From the NCBI GenBank assembly GCA_007125735.1, contig SLCP01000121.1, positions 1 through 14,265 of the forward strand: a stretch of DNA of 14,265 bases, read 5' to 3'. This document shows, one piece after another, positions 1-5,533 of the stretch. The notes under the pieces are model-generated. The model saw only the letters and a program-made list of their open reading frames with translations, searched no databases and was not told the DNA's origin. A program made the translations under genes and the position numbers. Each line of letters starts with the position of its first letter. The stretch's first letter is position 1. Source of the stretch: Coriobacteriia bacterium. GTDB taxonomy: Bacteria; Actinomycetota; Coriobacteriia; Anaerosomatales; SLCP01.

Positions 1-241
1 ATGCGTCCGCATGCAGCGCGACCGCCTCGATCGCTGCCTCGCGCGGGACGCGGTCGCGCATCTTGTGGACGAGGACCTGGTACAGCTCGCACGCGACCTG
101 CGTCGAGATCGCTCCTCGGCCGGAGGCCATCAACGCACGGAGCACGCGCCCTGCCTGCGCGGCTTTGTCGGGCGCGCGACGGTCGTAGCGGTACGCGAGG
201 ACGTTCGTGTCGATGAGCACCTTACCGGTCGTAGAGCTCAC
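1..241 (-). CDS. vapC: PIN-domain (VapC-like) ribonuclease toxin, 3' end beyond window
   Basis: This is the toxin half of a VapBC-like pair. PIN toxins are Mg-dependent ribonucleases that cleave tRNA, rRNA or mRNA when the antitoxin is lost. I translated 80 residues from the reverse strand, and the frame is open to the window edge, so the C-terminus is missing. The start is a GTG at 241 with GGAG about 6 bases upstream. The N-terminal strand KVLIDTNVLAYRYD holds the first catalytic Asp (D11). STQVACELYQVL near residue 52 supplies the conserved Glu; the remaining acidic residues lie outside the window. The start overlaps the antitoxin gene by 20 bp, so the two are probably translationally coupled. 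The class assignment is secure; the RNA target is unknown. Confidence 0.85.
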   Translation of the reverse strand, partial: MSSTTGKVLIDTNVLAYRYDRRAPDKAAQAGRVLRALMASGRGAISTQVACELYQVLVHKMRDRVPREAAIEAVALHADA

Positions 242-482
242 CGCGGCTCCATCCTCTCCCCTTGCGATCGACAGGGCCGAGGGCGAGCACCCGCTCGGCC
301 ACCGTCTCCGCACGCTCGAATGCGGCCACTCTCCGCTCGAGCACCCGCTCGTCGCCGAGCGCGAGCTCGATTCCCTCTCGGATGATCGCGGCTTCTCTCA
401 CGCCGGAACGCGCCGAGAGTTTCTTCAACGCCGACTCCTGTTCAGCGGTGATGTAGACCTGCTTCCTCACCATACGCGCCAT
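222..482 (-). CDS. vapB: Ribbon-helix-helix (CopG/VapB-like) antitoxin
   Basis: An 86-residue antitoxin and autorepressor partner of the downstream PIN toxin. Residues 4-12 (MVRKQVYITAEQ region) look like the DNA-contacting beta strand. Residues about 13-42 form the two helices of an RHH fold, with SGVREAAIIREGIELALG as the second helix and oligomer face. The charged C-terminus (about 50-86) is the likely toxin-neutralising part. I chose the ATG at 482 because GAGGAG sits about 10 bases upstream; an in-frame ATG at 473 is a second option, and a much longer reading frame reaching 707 would run into the divergent gene. It is first in the operon and overlaps the toxin start by 20 bp. A tandem-repeat operator candidate lies at 529-547. 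Confidence 0.85.
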   Translation of the reverse strand: MARMVRKQVYITAEQESALKKLSARSGVREAAIIREGIELALGDERVLERRVAAFERAETVAERVLALGPVDRKGRGWSRGELYDR

Positions 483-528
483 CCCCGAACAGCTCCTCTC
501 CGATGCCCAAACCAGACGCGCCGTATGC

Positions 529-547
529 GATGTATATAGATGTATAT
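529..547 (-). promoter_or_regulatory. Tandem 9-bp repeat, candidate VapB operator
   Basis: Two perfect copies of GATGTATAT (529-537 and 539-547) repeat with a 10-bp period, one helical turn, in an AT-rich island inside GC-rich sequence. They lie 47 bp upstream of the vapB-like start. RHH repressors often bind direct or inverted repeats spaced by one turn, and on the minus strand the run (ATATACATC) could also provide the -10 element. The operator role is inferred. Confidence 0.5.
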
Positions 548-612
548 TACCCCGCACGGCCGCACCTGGGTATAGGTCAGAGGTAGAAGCAACCGTATCG
601 GGGAGGTGCGTC

Positions 613-900
613 ATGTTCGCGCGAGTGAGCAGGTACGAGGTTCCGCTCGGGATGCTGGCCGAGGACGTCGCGGGTGTCGACGAGACGGCGAAGAAGGTCG
701 CCGCCATGCCGGGGGCGCTCGGCTTGTACTACCTCGTCGATCACGACACCGGGATGACGATGTCGATGACGCTGTGGGAGAGCGAGCAAGCGATGCACGA
801 CAGCGAGGCGGCCGCCGACGAGTTGCGCGCCGAGACGTCCGGAGCGGTCTCGGGGAGGATCACCTCGGTCGAGCGGTACGAGGTCGTCGCGCACCCGTGA
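613..900 (+). CDS. ABM-like / dimeric alpha-beta barrel small protein
   Basis: A 95-residue soluble protein that resembles antibiotic-biosynthesis-monooxygenase (ABM) ferredoxin-like dimers. It starts MFARVSRYEVP, has a central strand pair (GALGLYYLVDHDTGMTMSMTLWES), then a helix of AMHDSEAAADELRAE type, and ends in the strand ITSVERYEVVAHP. The LWES-x-A-M motif is common in this fold. A strong ribosome site (GGGGAGGT, 600-607) precedes the ATG at 613. The gene is divergent from the vapBC-like operon across 130 bp and convergent with the propeller gene. The fold call is fairly good. No specific substrate can be named; such proteins range from heme or quinone handling to uncharacterised stress proteins. 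Confidence 0.7.
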   Translation: MFARVSRYEVPLGMLAEDVAGVDETAKKVAAMPGALGLYYLVDHDTGMTMSMTLWESEQAMHDSEAAADELRAETSGAVSGRITSVERYEVVAHP

Positions 901-943
901 CGCAGCATGTCGCAGGCCGCTGGCGGGCGAACGGCTGACTGGC

Positions 944-957
944 CGCGCCTCGGCGCG
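944..957. terminator. Short GC hairpin between convergent genes
   Basis: CGCGCC (944-949) and GGCGCG (952-957) are perfect inverted arms with a 2-base centre. They lie between the stops of the ABM-like gene (900) and the propeller gene (960). There is no T tract, so this is at best a weak bidirectional terminator. Confidence 0.25.
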
Positions 958-959
958 CC

Positions 960-1967
960 CTAGCCCACCAGCACCACGATCGAGACCGCGTGCACCGAAC
1001 CGATGAGCCGCATCAGGCGCCCGAGTCCGTCACGCACCACGTAGCCCACGTTGGCAAGCCAGCCCGAGGATGCCACGACCTCCTCGGAGGTGAAGCCGGC
1101 GGGGGTGCGGGCGACCTTGATCTCGGTCGACGCCGGCCGCGTGTACTCCTCCCACGCAAGCCGGTCGTGCGAGAGCGCCGGCGCGTACACGCAGCCGGGC
1201 GCCGATGCGGCGACCACGGTGTCGCCAGTCCTCATGTTGAGCAGGTGTATCCGACTCAGCACGTCGTCCCACTGCGCGTACGCGAGCACGTCGCCGTAGA
1301 GCGCGGGGAACTCGGCGTACTGCGGCGACTCGACCAGTACGCGGTGCTCGCCACTGCGCAGGTCGATCGTGTAGATGTCGCCTCCGCTGCAGTACACGAC
1401 CGTGTGCTCGAAGAGGTCCGACGTCGTGCCGCACGATACCCGCACGAGCGTGACGGTCTCCTCGGTGCGCAGGTCCATGAGCATGAGCCACGCGTTGAAG
1501 TGGCGCTCGCGGGTCCAGATGAGGGTGTCACCCCACAGCGAGGGGGCGTAGTCGTGCGGGCCGAGGGTGAGCGCACGGGTCTCGCCCGTTTCGAGGTCGT
1601 GGAGGGCGATCACGCTGCCGCGCCGGAAGGTCTCCTCCCACACCACGCGATTCCCGTGGATGTCGGGCGCGTACGCGCCGAAGCTGTCGTCGTCCGAGAG
1701 CTTGCGGGTCGCGCCGGTGTTGAGATCCTTGAGCCAGACCGCGTGGATGCTGTCGTCCCTGCGCACGTAGACGATCCGGTCCCCGTCGAGGGCGGGCTTG
1801 AGGACGAGTTCCGCGTCGGCGATGGTGCGGTCGGCCCGAACGGTGTTCGCGACCGCCTCAGCGCCTCCGTCGAGTGGCAGAGCAGTCGCTACCAGCGCAC
1901 CGGTGAGCGCGAGCGCCCCGATCGTGCGCCGAATCCTCGATGGTCTCCTGTTGAGAGAATCCCCCAC
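960..1967 (-). CDS. Exported TolB/WD40-like beta-propeller protein
   Basis: A predicted 335-residue secreted protein of unknown ligand. The N-terminus has an Arg-rich n-region (RRPSRIRR), a hydrophobic core (TIGALALTGALVATALPL) and a small-residue region (GGAEAVA) where cleavage is plausible. The rest is a run of about five blades of 40-50 residues, each with the pattern GD(R/T)(I/L)VW or AY, then a short strand, then DL.TG(E/A)TR.L. Examples are GDRIVYVRR, GNRVVWEE, GDTLIWTR and GDVLAYAQW. This matches TolB- or YncE-type propellers, which usually bind proteins or glycans at the cell envelope. I chose the GTG at 1967 because it places the signal peptide at the N-terminus; an in-frame GTG at 2093 would add an implausible Arg-rich leader. 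It is downstream of hisG on the same strand. Confidence 0.7.
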   Translation of the reverse strand: MGDSLNRRPSRIRRTIGALALTGALVATALPLDGGAEAVANTVRADRTIADAELVLKPALDGDRIVYVRRDDSIHAVWLKDLNTGATRKLSDDDSFGAYAPDIHGNRVVWEETFRRGSVIALHDLETGETRALTLGPHDYAPSLWGDTLIWTRERHFNAWLMLMDLRTEETVTLVRVSCGTTSDLFEHTVVYCSGGDIYTIDLRSGEHRVLVESPQYAEFPALYGDVLAYAQWDDVLSRIHLLNMRTGDTVVAASAPGCVYAPALSHDRLAWEEYTRPASTEIKVARTPAGFTSEEVVASSGWLANVGYVVRDGLGRLMRLIGSVHAVSIVVLVG

Positions 1968-2138
1968 CTGCTCACGTCCCCCACGACGGTCTCGTACCCG
2001 CACGGGACGCCGCCGCGCGCGGCGACGCCATCCGTCATAGAGACTGTATCGGTCGTCACAAACGCGTCCTTTAGGGTCCACCCCACATTTCACGTGGCAG
2101 CGGTGACTTTTCAGGGTTCGGCATGATCCGCGCGTCCC

Positions 2139-3011
2139 CTACCGCACGATCTTGGTGATGGGGATCTCGAGGATGTCCTCGGCGCCGGCGGCCTTGAGCG
2201 CGGGGATGAGCGTGTTGACGCCGCACTTGTCGGCGACGGTCGTGACCTCGAAGTCCTCCGAACCGTAGAGCGGGTTGACGGTAGGCCGCTTCATCGCAGG
2301 CAGCACGGCGACCACGTCGTCGAGCTTCTCGGCGGCGACGTTCATCGAGAGCAGCACACGGCCGCGCGCCTCGATCACGCCGAGGAGCAGCGTGCGGATC
2401 TCTTCTATCTCGCGCCGCTTGGCGGGGTCGGCCCACGACGCCTTGTTCGCCACAAGGCGGGTCGTCGAGGTGAGGATGGTGTCGATGATCTTGAGCCCGT
2501 TGCGGCGAAGCGTCGAGCCGGTCTCGGTCAGGTCGACGAGCGCGTCCATCATCTCGGGCACCTTGGCCTCGGTCGCGCCGTAGCTGAAGAACACCTCGAC
2601 CGGGATGCCGAGGCCGTCGAAGAACTCCTTGGTCGAGCGGGGGAACTCGGTCGTGATACGACTTCCCGGCGCAATGTCGCTGGCCGAGGAGATCGGGGAC
2701 TCCTGCGGCACGGCGAGCACCATCTGCACGACGCCGGTGCCGGTCTTGGCGTAGGGAAGCTCGGCGACCTCGACGACGTCTGCGCCGGATTCGCGGATCC
2801 AGTCGTGCCCGCTGATGCCGAGGTCGAAGTAGCCGTCCTGCACGAAGATCGGGATCTCCTGCGGGCGCAATATCTTGACGCGCTCGATGCGCGGGTCGGC
2901 GCACGTGGGGTTGTACGCGCGGCTTGACTTGCGGACCTCGATGTCGGCCTCGGCGAACAGGAGCAGCGTCTGCTCCTCGAGCGAACCTTTGGGGAGGGTC
3001 AGCGACAGCAT
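2139..3011 (-). CDS. hisG: ATP phosphoribosyltransferase, long form (HisG)
   Basis: First enzyme of histidine biosynthesis, joining ATP and PRPP to give phosphoribosyl-ATP in the cytoplasm. The 290 residues are the size of the long HisG form, which carries a C-terminal ACT-like regulatory domain for histidine feedback. Visible landmarks are LPKGSLEE (6-13), GISGHDWI (65-72), and the PRPP-phosphate loop region DLTETGSTLRRNGLKI (160-175). The C-terminal domain runs from about 215 to 290 (KRPTVNPLYG, then the closing ILEIPITKIV strand). Start ATG 3011 has GAGGAG 5-6 bases upstream; a longer reading to 3065 is not needed. No other his gene is in the window, so hisG is separated here from the rest of the pathway, with fic upstream and a propeller gene downstream. 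Confidence 0.97.
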   Translation of the reverse strand: MLSLTLPKGSLEEQTLLLFAEADIEVRKSSRAYNPTCADPRIERVKILRPQEIPIFVQDGYFDLGISGHDWIRESGADVVEVAELPYAKTGTGVVQMVLAVPQESPISSASDIAPGSRITTEFPRSTKEFFDGLGIPVEVFFSYGATEAKVPEMMDALVDLTETGSTLRRNGLKIIDTILTSTTRLVANKASWADPAKRREIEEIRTLLLGVIEARGRVLLSMNVAAEKLDDVVAVLPAMKRPTVNPLYGSEDFEVTTVADKCGVNTLIPALKAAGAEDILEIPITKIVR

Positions 3012-3096
3012 GGGCACTCCTCGCGACGACGGGCGGACCTCGGCCCGGCGCGTCGACCCAGGCACGCCACCACTCTACTGTGATGTAGCGGCCGGG

Positions 3097-3117
3097 GGAA
3101 GCCCTCGGCGTGCTTCC
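3097..3117 (-). terminator. Hairpin directly after the fic stop
   Basis: GGAAGC (3097-3102) and GCTTCC (3112-3117) form a perfect 6-bp stem with a 9-base loop. On the minus strand it overlaps the last base of the fic stop codon. It is followed by a C run rather than T's, so it may be an attenuating or weak terminator ahead of hisG. Confidence 0.35.
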
Positions 3118-4280
3118 TACAGCGGCTCCCCGCCCTCGTTCAGCATCGCGAGGTACCGCTCATAGACATACACGCGGTTGCGCTTGTGTCCGGTGATCTC
3201 GCGAACCACGCCGAGCGTCTCGAGGGTATCGATACCGCGAGCGACGGTCGCGTAGTGAAACCCGGTCCGATTGCGAATCGTTGTGATGTTCGTGACCGGA
3301 GACCTACGCAACTCCTCGAGCACTCGAAGGGCGGTCGTCGTCGCCCTACCGGACCCGGCAACGCGATCGGCGTCCTCGGCGAACAGTTCGAGTAGCCGAT
3401 GCGCCGTGTCCACCGCGCTCTGCGCGGTCGTCTGCACACCCTCCAAGAAGAAGTCGACCCAGCTCTCCCAATCGCCCTCGGTACGGACGTAGTCGAGCAG
3501 CCGGTAGTACTCATCCCGGTGCTGCTTGAAGTAGAGGCTCAGGTACAGCAGCGGCTGACGCAGGATACTCTCGCTCACGAGCATGAGCGCGATGAGGAGT
3601 CTTCCTACACGGCCGTTGCCGTCGAGGAACGGGTGGAGTGTCTCGAACTGAACGTGCGCCAGCGCCGCTTTGATCAGCACAGGCAGGTCGACAGAATCGT
3701 CGTGGATGAATCGCTCCAGGGCGGCCATACCCTCCTCGACTCGCGCCGGGGGCGTCGGCACGAAGTGCGCGTTTCCGGGTCGAGTGCCGCCGATCCAGTT
3801 CTGTGACGTGCGGAACTCGCCGGGCAGCTTATCGGCGCCTCGGCCACGCGAGAGCAGTCGCGCGTGAACCTCGCGGATGAGCCGATTCGAGAGTGGGAAA
3901 CCGTCCTGCAGTCGGCTCAGCGCGTGTTCGAGCGCAGCTACGTAGTTCGAGACCTCGACGACATCATCGAAGGGTGCGCCGGGTGCCGCTTCGACCTCGA
4001 ACAGCAGAAGGTCCGAGAGGGAGGATTGTGTTCCTTCGATCTGCGAAGAGAGTACGGCCTCACGACGCACGTAGGCGTAGAGGAAGATGTCGGTTTCGGG
4101 AAGGAGCGACGTGATCGCGTCCAATCTACCGCATGCGAGGAGCGCTCGTTCCAGAAGACGCTGGCGCGCTCCTGTCAGGTCTAGCGGAGGGTCGGGCGGC
4201 AGGGGAAAGGGCACGAAGGCGTTGACGGTCTCGCCTGACGTGACGCTCACCGCATAATCTCCGGTCGCCCCGCGCTTCAC
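3117..4280 (-). CDS. Fic-domain protein adenylyltransferase (class II, N-terminal inhibitory helix)
   Basis: A 387-residue Fic protein, a family that usually transfers AMP from ATP to hydroxyl side chains of target proteins. The active-site motif HPFLDGNGRVGR (216-227) is complete: His216 is the catalytic base, and Asp220, Asn222, Arg224 and Arg227 are present. An upstream SxxxEG motif (S78 to E82-G83, in VLSSQIEGTQSS) matches the inhibitory helix of class II Fic proteins, whose Glu displaces the ATP gamma-phosphate. The N-terminal region with YVRREAVLSSQIEG is the typical Fic_N part. The C-terminus (about 330-385) resembles a winged helix (ITTIRNRTGFHYATVARGID, then LETLGVVREI), suggesting DNA binding and self-regulation. 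Start is a GTG at 4280 behind AAGGGGGTGG. Its cellular target is unknown. Confidence 0.93.
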   Translation of the reverse strand: MKRGATGDYAVSVTSGETVNAFVPFPLPPDPPLDLTGARQRLLERALLACGRLDAITSLLPETDIFLYAYVRREAVLSSQIEGTQSSLSDLLLFEVEAAPGAPFDDVVEVSNYVAALEHALSRLQDGFPLSNRLIREVHARLLSRGRGADKLPGEFRTSQNWIGGTRPGNAHFVPTPPARVEEGMAALERFIHDDSVDLPVLIKAALAHVQFETLHPFLDGNGRVGRLLIALMLVSESILRQPLLYLSLYFKQHRDEYYRLLDYVRTEGDWESWVDFFLEGVQTTAQSAVDTAHRLLELFAEDADRVAGSGRATTTALRVLEELRRSPVTNITTIRNRTGFHYATVARGIDTLETLGVVREITGHKRNRVYVYERYLAMLNEGGEPL

Positions 4281-4293
4281 TGTTCCACCCCCT

Positions 4294-4313
4294 TATTCGC
4301 GTTCACGCGAATA
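4294..4313. promoter_or_regulatory. Perfect palindrome in the fic leader
   Basis: TATTCGCG (4294-4301) and CGCGAATA (4306-4313) are perfect 8-bp inverted arms around TTCA. The site sits 14 bp upstream of the fic start, inside the predicted transcript leader. It could bind a dimeric repressor, perhaps the Fic winged helix, or fold in the RNA. Confidence 0.55.
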
Positions 4314-4324
4314 TGGATTCGTCT

Positions 4325-4354
4325 TATTATCGCCAATGGCGTGAAACGATAATA
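4325..4354. promoter_or_regulatory. Operator-like inverted repeat over the fic promoter
   Basis: TATTATCG (4325-4332) and CGATAATA (4347-4354) are perfect 8-bp inverted arms. A second palindrome, CGCCAATGGCG (4331-4341), is nested off-centre. The right arm contains the predicted -10 hexamer of the fic promoter, so a bound protein would block RNA polymerase. Confidence 0.55.
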
Positions 4355-4377
4355 CAGCATCCCGGCGCTGTCGCCAA
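4349..4377 (-). promoter_or_regulatory. Predicted sigma-70-type promoter of fic
   Basis: Read on the minus strand: -35 TTGGCG (4372-4377, 4/6 consensus), a 17-bp spacer, and -10 TATTAT (4349-4354, 5/6). Transcription would begin near 4342, giving a leader of about 60 bases that contains the palindrome at 4294-4313. Spacing and match make this the best promoter in the window. Confidence 0.6.
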
Positions 4378-4463
4378 TCCGATGTCCGTTCCGCTGCACG
4401 CAACTCCGAACCGTAAGCATAGCGATTCACAGCTTCTCGAAAGTGCCGGGCCACCAGAAGCCT

Positions 4464-4685
4464 CTCGTCCTGTGGATTCTGGGGATACTGTGGACAAGCA
4501 CCGCAGGTCAGACCGCATGAAGGCGGATTCCGACCGCTTGTCATCTCGCCGTAACAACTTCGCGCAGAAGTGTTGCTTCTCCCGCGGAGTGGCGCATAAT
4601 CCTGATTGCGAGGTCGTTGAAGAACTCGGATGGGCCGTAAGCCGCAAGGTGAAGGTTCGCTCGGGGGACGCAGCGGCCTCGCACT
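4464..4685. repeat. Dispersed 222-bp intergenic repeat, copy A
   Basis: The segment from CTCGTCCTGTGGATTC to CCTCGCACT recurs at 10186-10406 in the same orientation. By hand alignment I count about 22 differences and one 1-base gap, near 90% identity, and similarity stops sharply at both ends. Conserved internal structures include GGTCAGACC, AGAAG-TGTTG-CTTCT and AATC-CT-GATT. The left edge carries TGTGGATTC and TGTGGACAA, whose complements resemble DnaA boxes. The element ends one base before the stop codon of the minus-strand lipoprotein gene. I see no terminal inverted repeats and no credible protein. Confidence 0.85.
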
Positions 4686-5387
4686 CTATTGCAGCTCCTG
4701 AGTGCCGACATCCACGCAGTACTCGTCCCCTTCGAACTCGAAGCACAGCGTGTGCGGATCGCGCCACTCGGTCGGCTCGTAGCTGAACGGCGGCTCCAGG
4801 TCGCCCTCCCGATCGACCTCGACCACGAAGCCCGTGTCCTCGACGAACTCCTGGATGTCGTCGCGGTCGACCACCTTGAGGGATTGGATCGGGGCGGGTG
4901 AGCGCACGAGGAACAGTGCGAACCGGTCATCGGGACTCCACGAATAGGGAGCGACCTCACCTTCGAACTGGAACGCGACGTAGTGGTGCTCCTGTTCGAC
5001 CACGTCGTAGAGCGAGCCATAGCCGTGCGCGACGCCGGCGCTGCCGATGGCGATCCAGCGACCGTCGTCGGAGAGGACCGCGTTGGTGAACCTGGTGGGC
5101 CCACCAAAGGAGGCGTCCTCATCGGGCCGTATCTCGTCGGGCAGGTCATCGATAGCGAGCAGCACCTCGCCGTCCTGGTCGCGGATGTCCTCGGTGGAGG
5201 TGTCGATCGACGTAGGCAGGTCCGGCTCCTCGACATCGTCATCGGGAGGCGGAGTGGGCGTGGGCTCCACGGGAGCCGGATCGATGGGATCGGGGTCATC
5301 GGGCGCGCACGCCGCGAATCCGCCGAGCGATATCGCAAGCAGTAGTGCCAGAGCGATGCGTATCGCCGGTGAACGGTGGTATGCCAC
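4686..5387 (-). CDS. Putative lipoprotein with Pro/Asp-rich linker
   Basis: A 233-residue predicted lipoprotein of unknown function. The GTG start at 5387 is preceded by GAGGAGTG at a good distance and puts the signal peptide first: HRSPAIR, then IALALLLAISLGGFAAC, with Cys27 as the lipidated residue. An acidic, Pro- and Thr-rich linker (about 28-60) follows, as usual for spacing from the membrane. The globular part has strands such as GRWIAIGSAG and YSWSPDDRFALFLV. The phrases 'SDDGRWIAIG' and 'WSPDDRFALF' recall TolB/WD40-type blades, so a partial propeller or similar envelope sensor is possible. Two cysteines near the C-terminus (CFEFEGDEYC) could form a disulfide. Repeat copy A begins directly after its stop. 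Confidence 0.75.
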   Translation of the reverse strand: MAYHRSPAIRIALALLLAISLGGFAACAPDDPDPIDPAPVEPTPTPPPDDDVEEPDLPTSIDTSTEDIRDQDGEVLLAIDDLPDEIRPDEDASFGGPTRFTNAVLSDDGRWIAIGSAGVAHGYGSLYDVVEQEHHYVAFQFEGEVAPYSWSPDDRFALFLVRSPAPIQSLKVVDRDDIQEFVEDTGFVVEVDREGDLEPPFSYEPTEWRDPHTLCFEFEGDEYCVDVGTQELQ

Positions 5388-5533
5388 GGGTATCACTCCT
5401 CTGTCTGGCCGCATGGCTGCGGCCATCCGGCGTAGCCAAGATCGTCTACCCATACCTCCTACCCGGACGCGGCCGAGCGGCAAACGACCCTCCGCGACGA
5501 CCACGCGAGCGCCCCGCGGGGTACCATGGCCTC

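Noticed and set aside
990..2126. 378-residue open frame on the plus strand opposite the propeller gene
   Set aside because: Composition is Arg/Val/Glu-rich without domain features; the minus-strand product has a signal peptide and regular blade motifs, so the plus-strand frame is a by-product of GC-rich codon use.
1968..2138. Possible riboswitch in the hisG-propeller gap
   Set aside because: There is a strong GC hairpin (CGCCGCGCGCGGCG core near 2010-2025), but I could not match it to any riboswitch consensus; it may simply end hisG transcription.
4293..4544. 83-residue minus-strand frame beginning inside repeat copy A, matched by a frame ending at 10266 in copy B
   Set aside because: The first 27 residues agree between copies only because the repeat is shared; similarity stops exactly at the repeat border and base changes are not biased to third positions.
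4313..4786. 157-residue plus-strand frame over the fic promoter and repeat A
   Set aside because: No ribosome site or domain; it crosses the fic promoter and the end of the lipoprotein gene.
5345..5533. N-terminal extension of cca
   Set aside because: It overlaps the lipoprotein signal-peptide region on the other strand and lies before the normal family N-terminus; ATG 5534 gives the expected spacing to GGAVRD.
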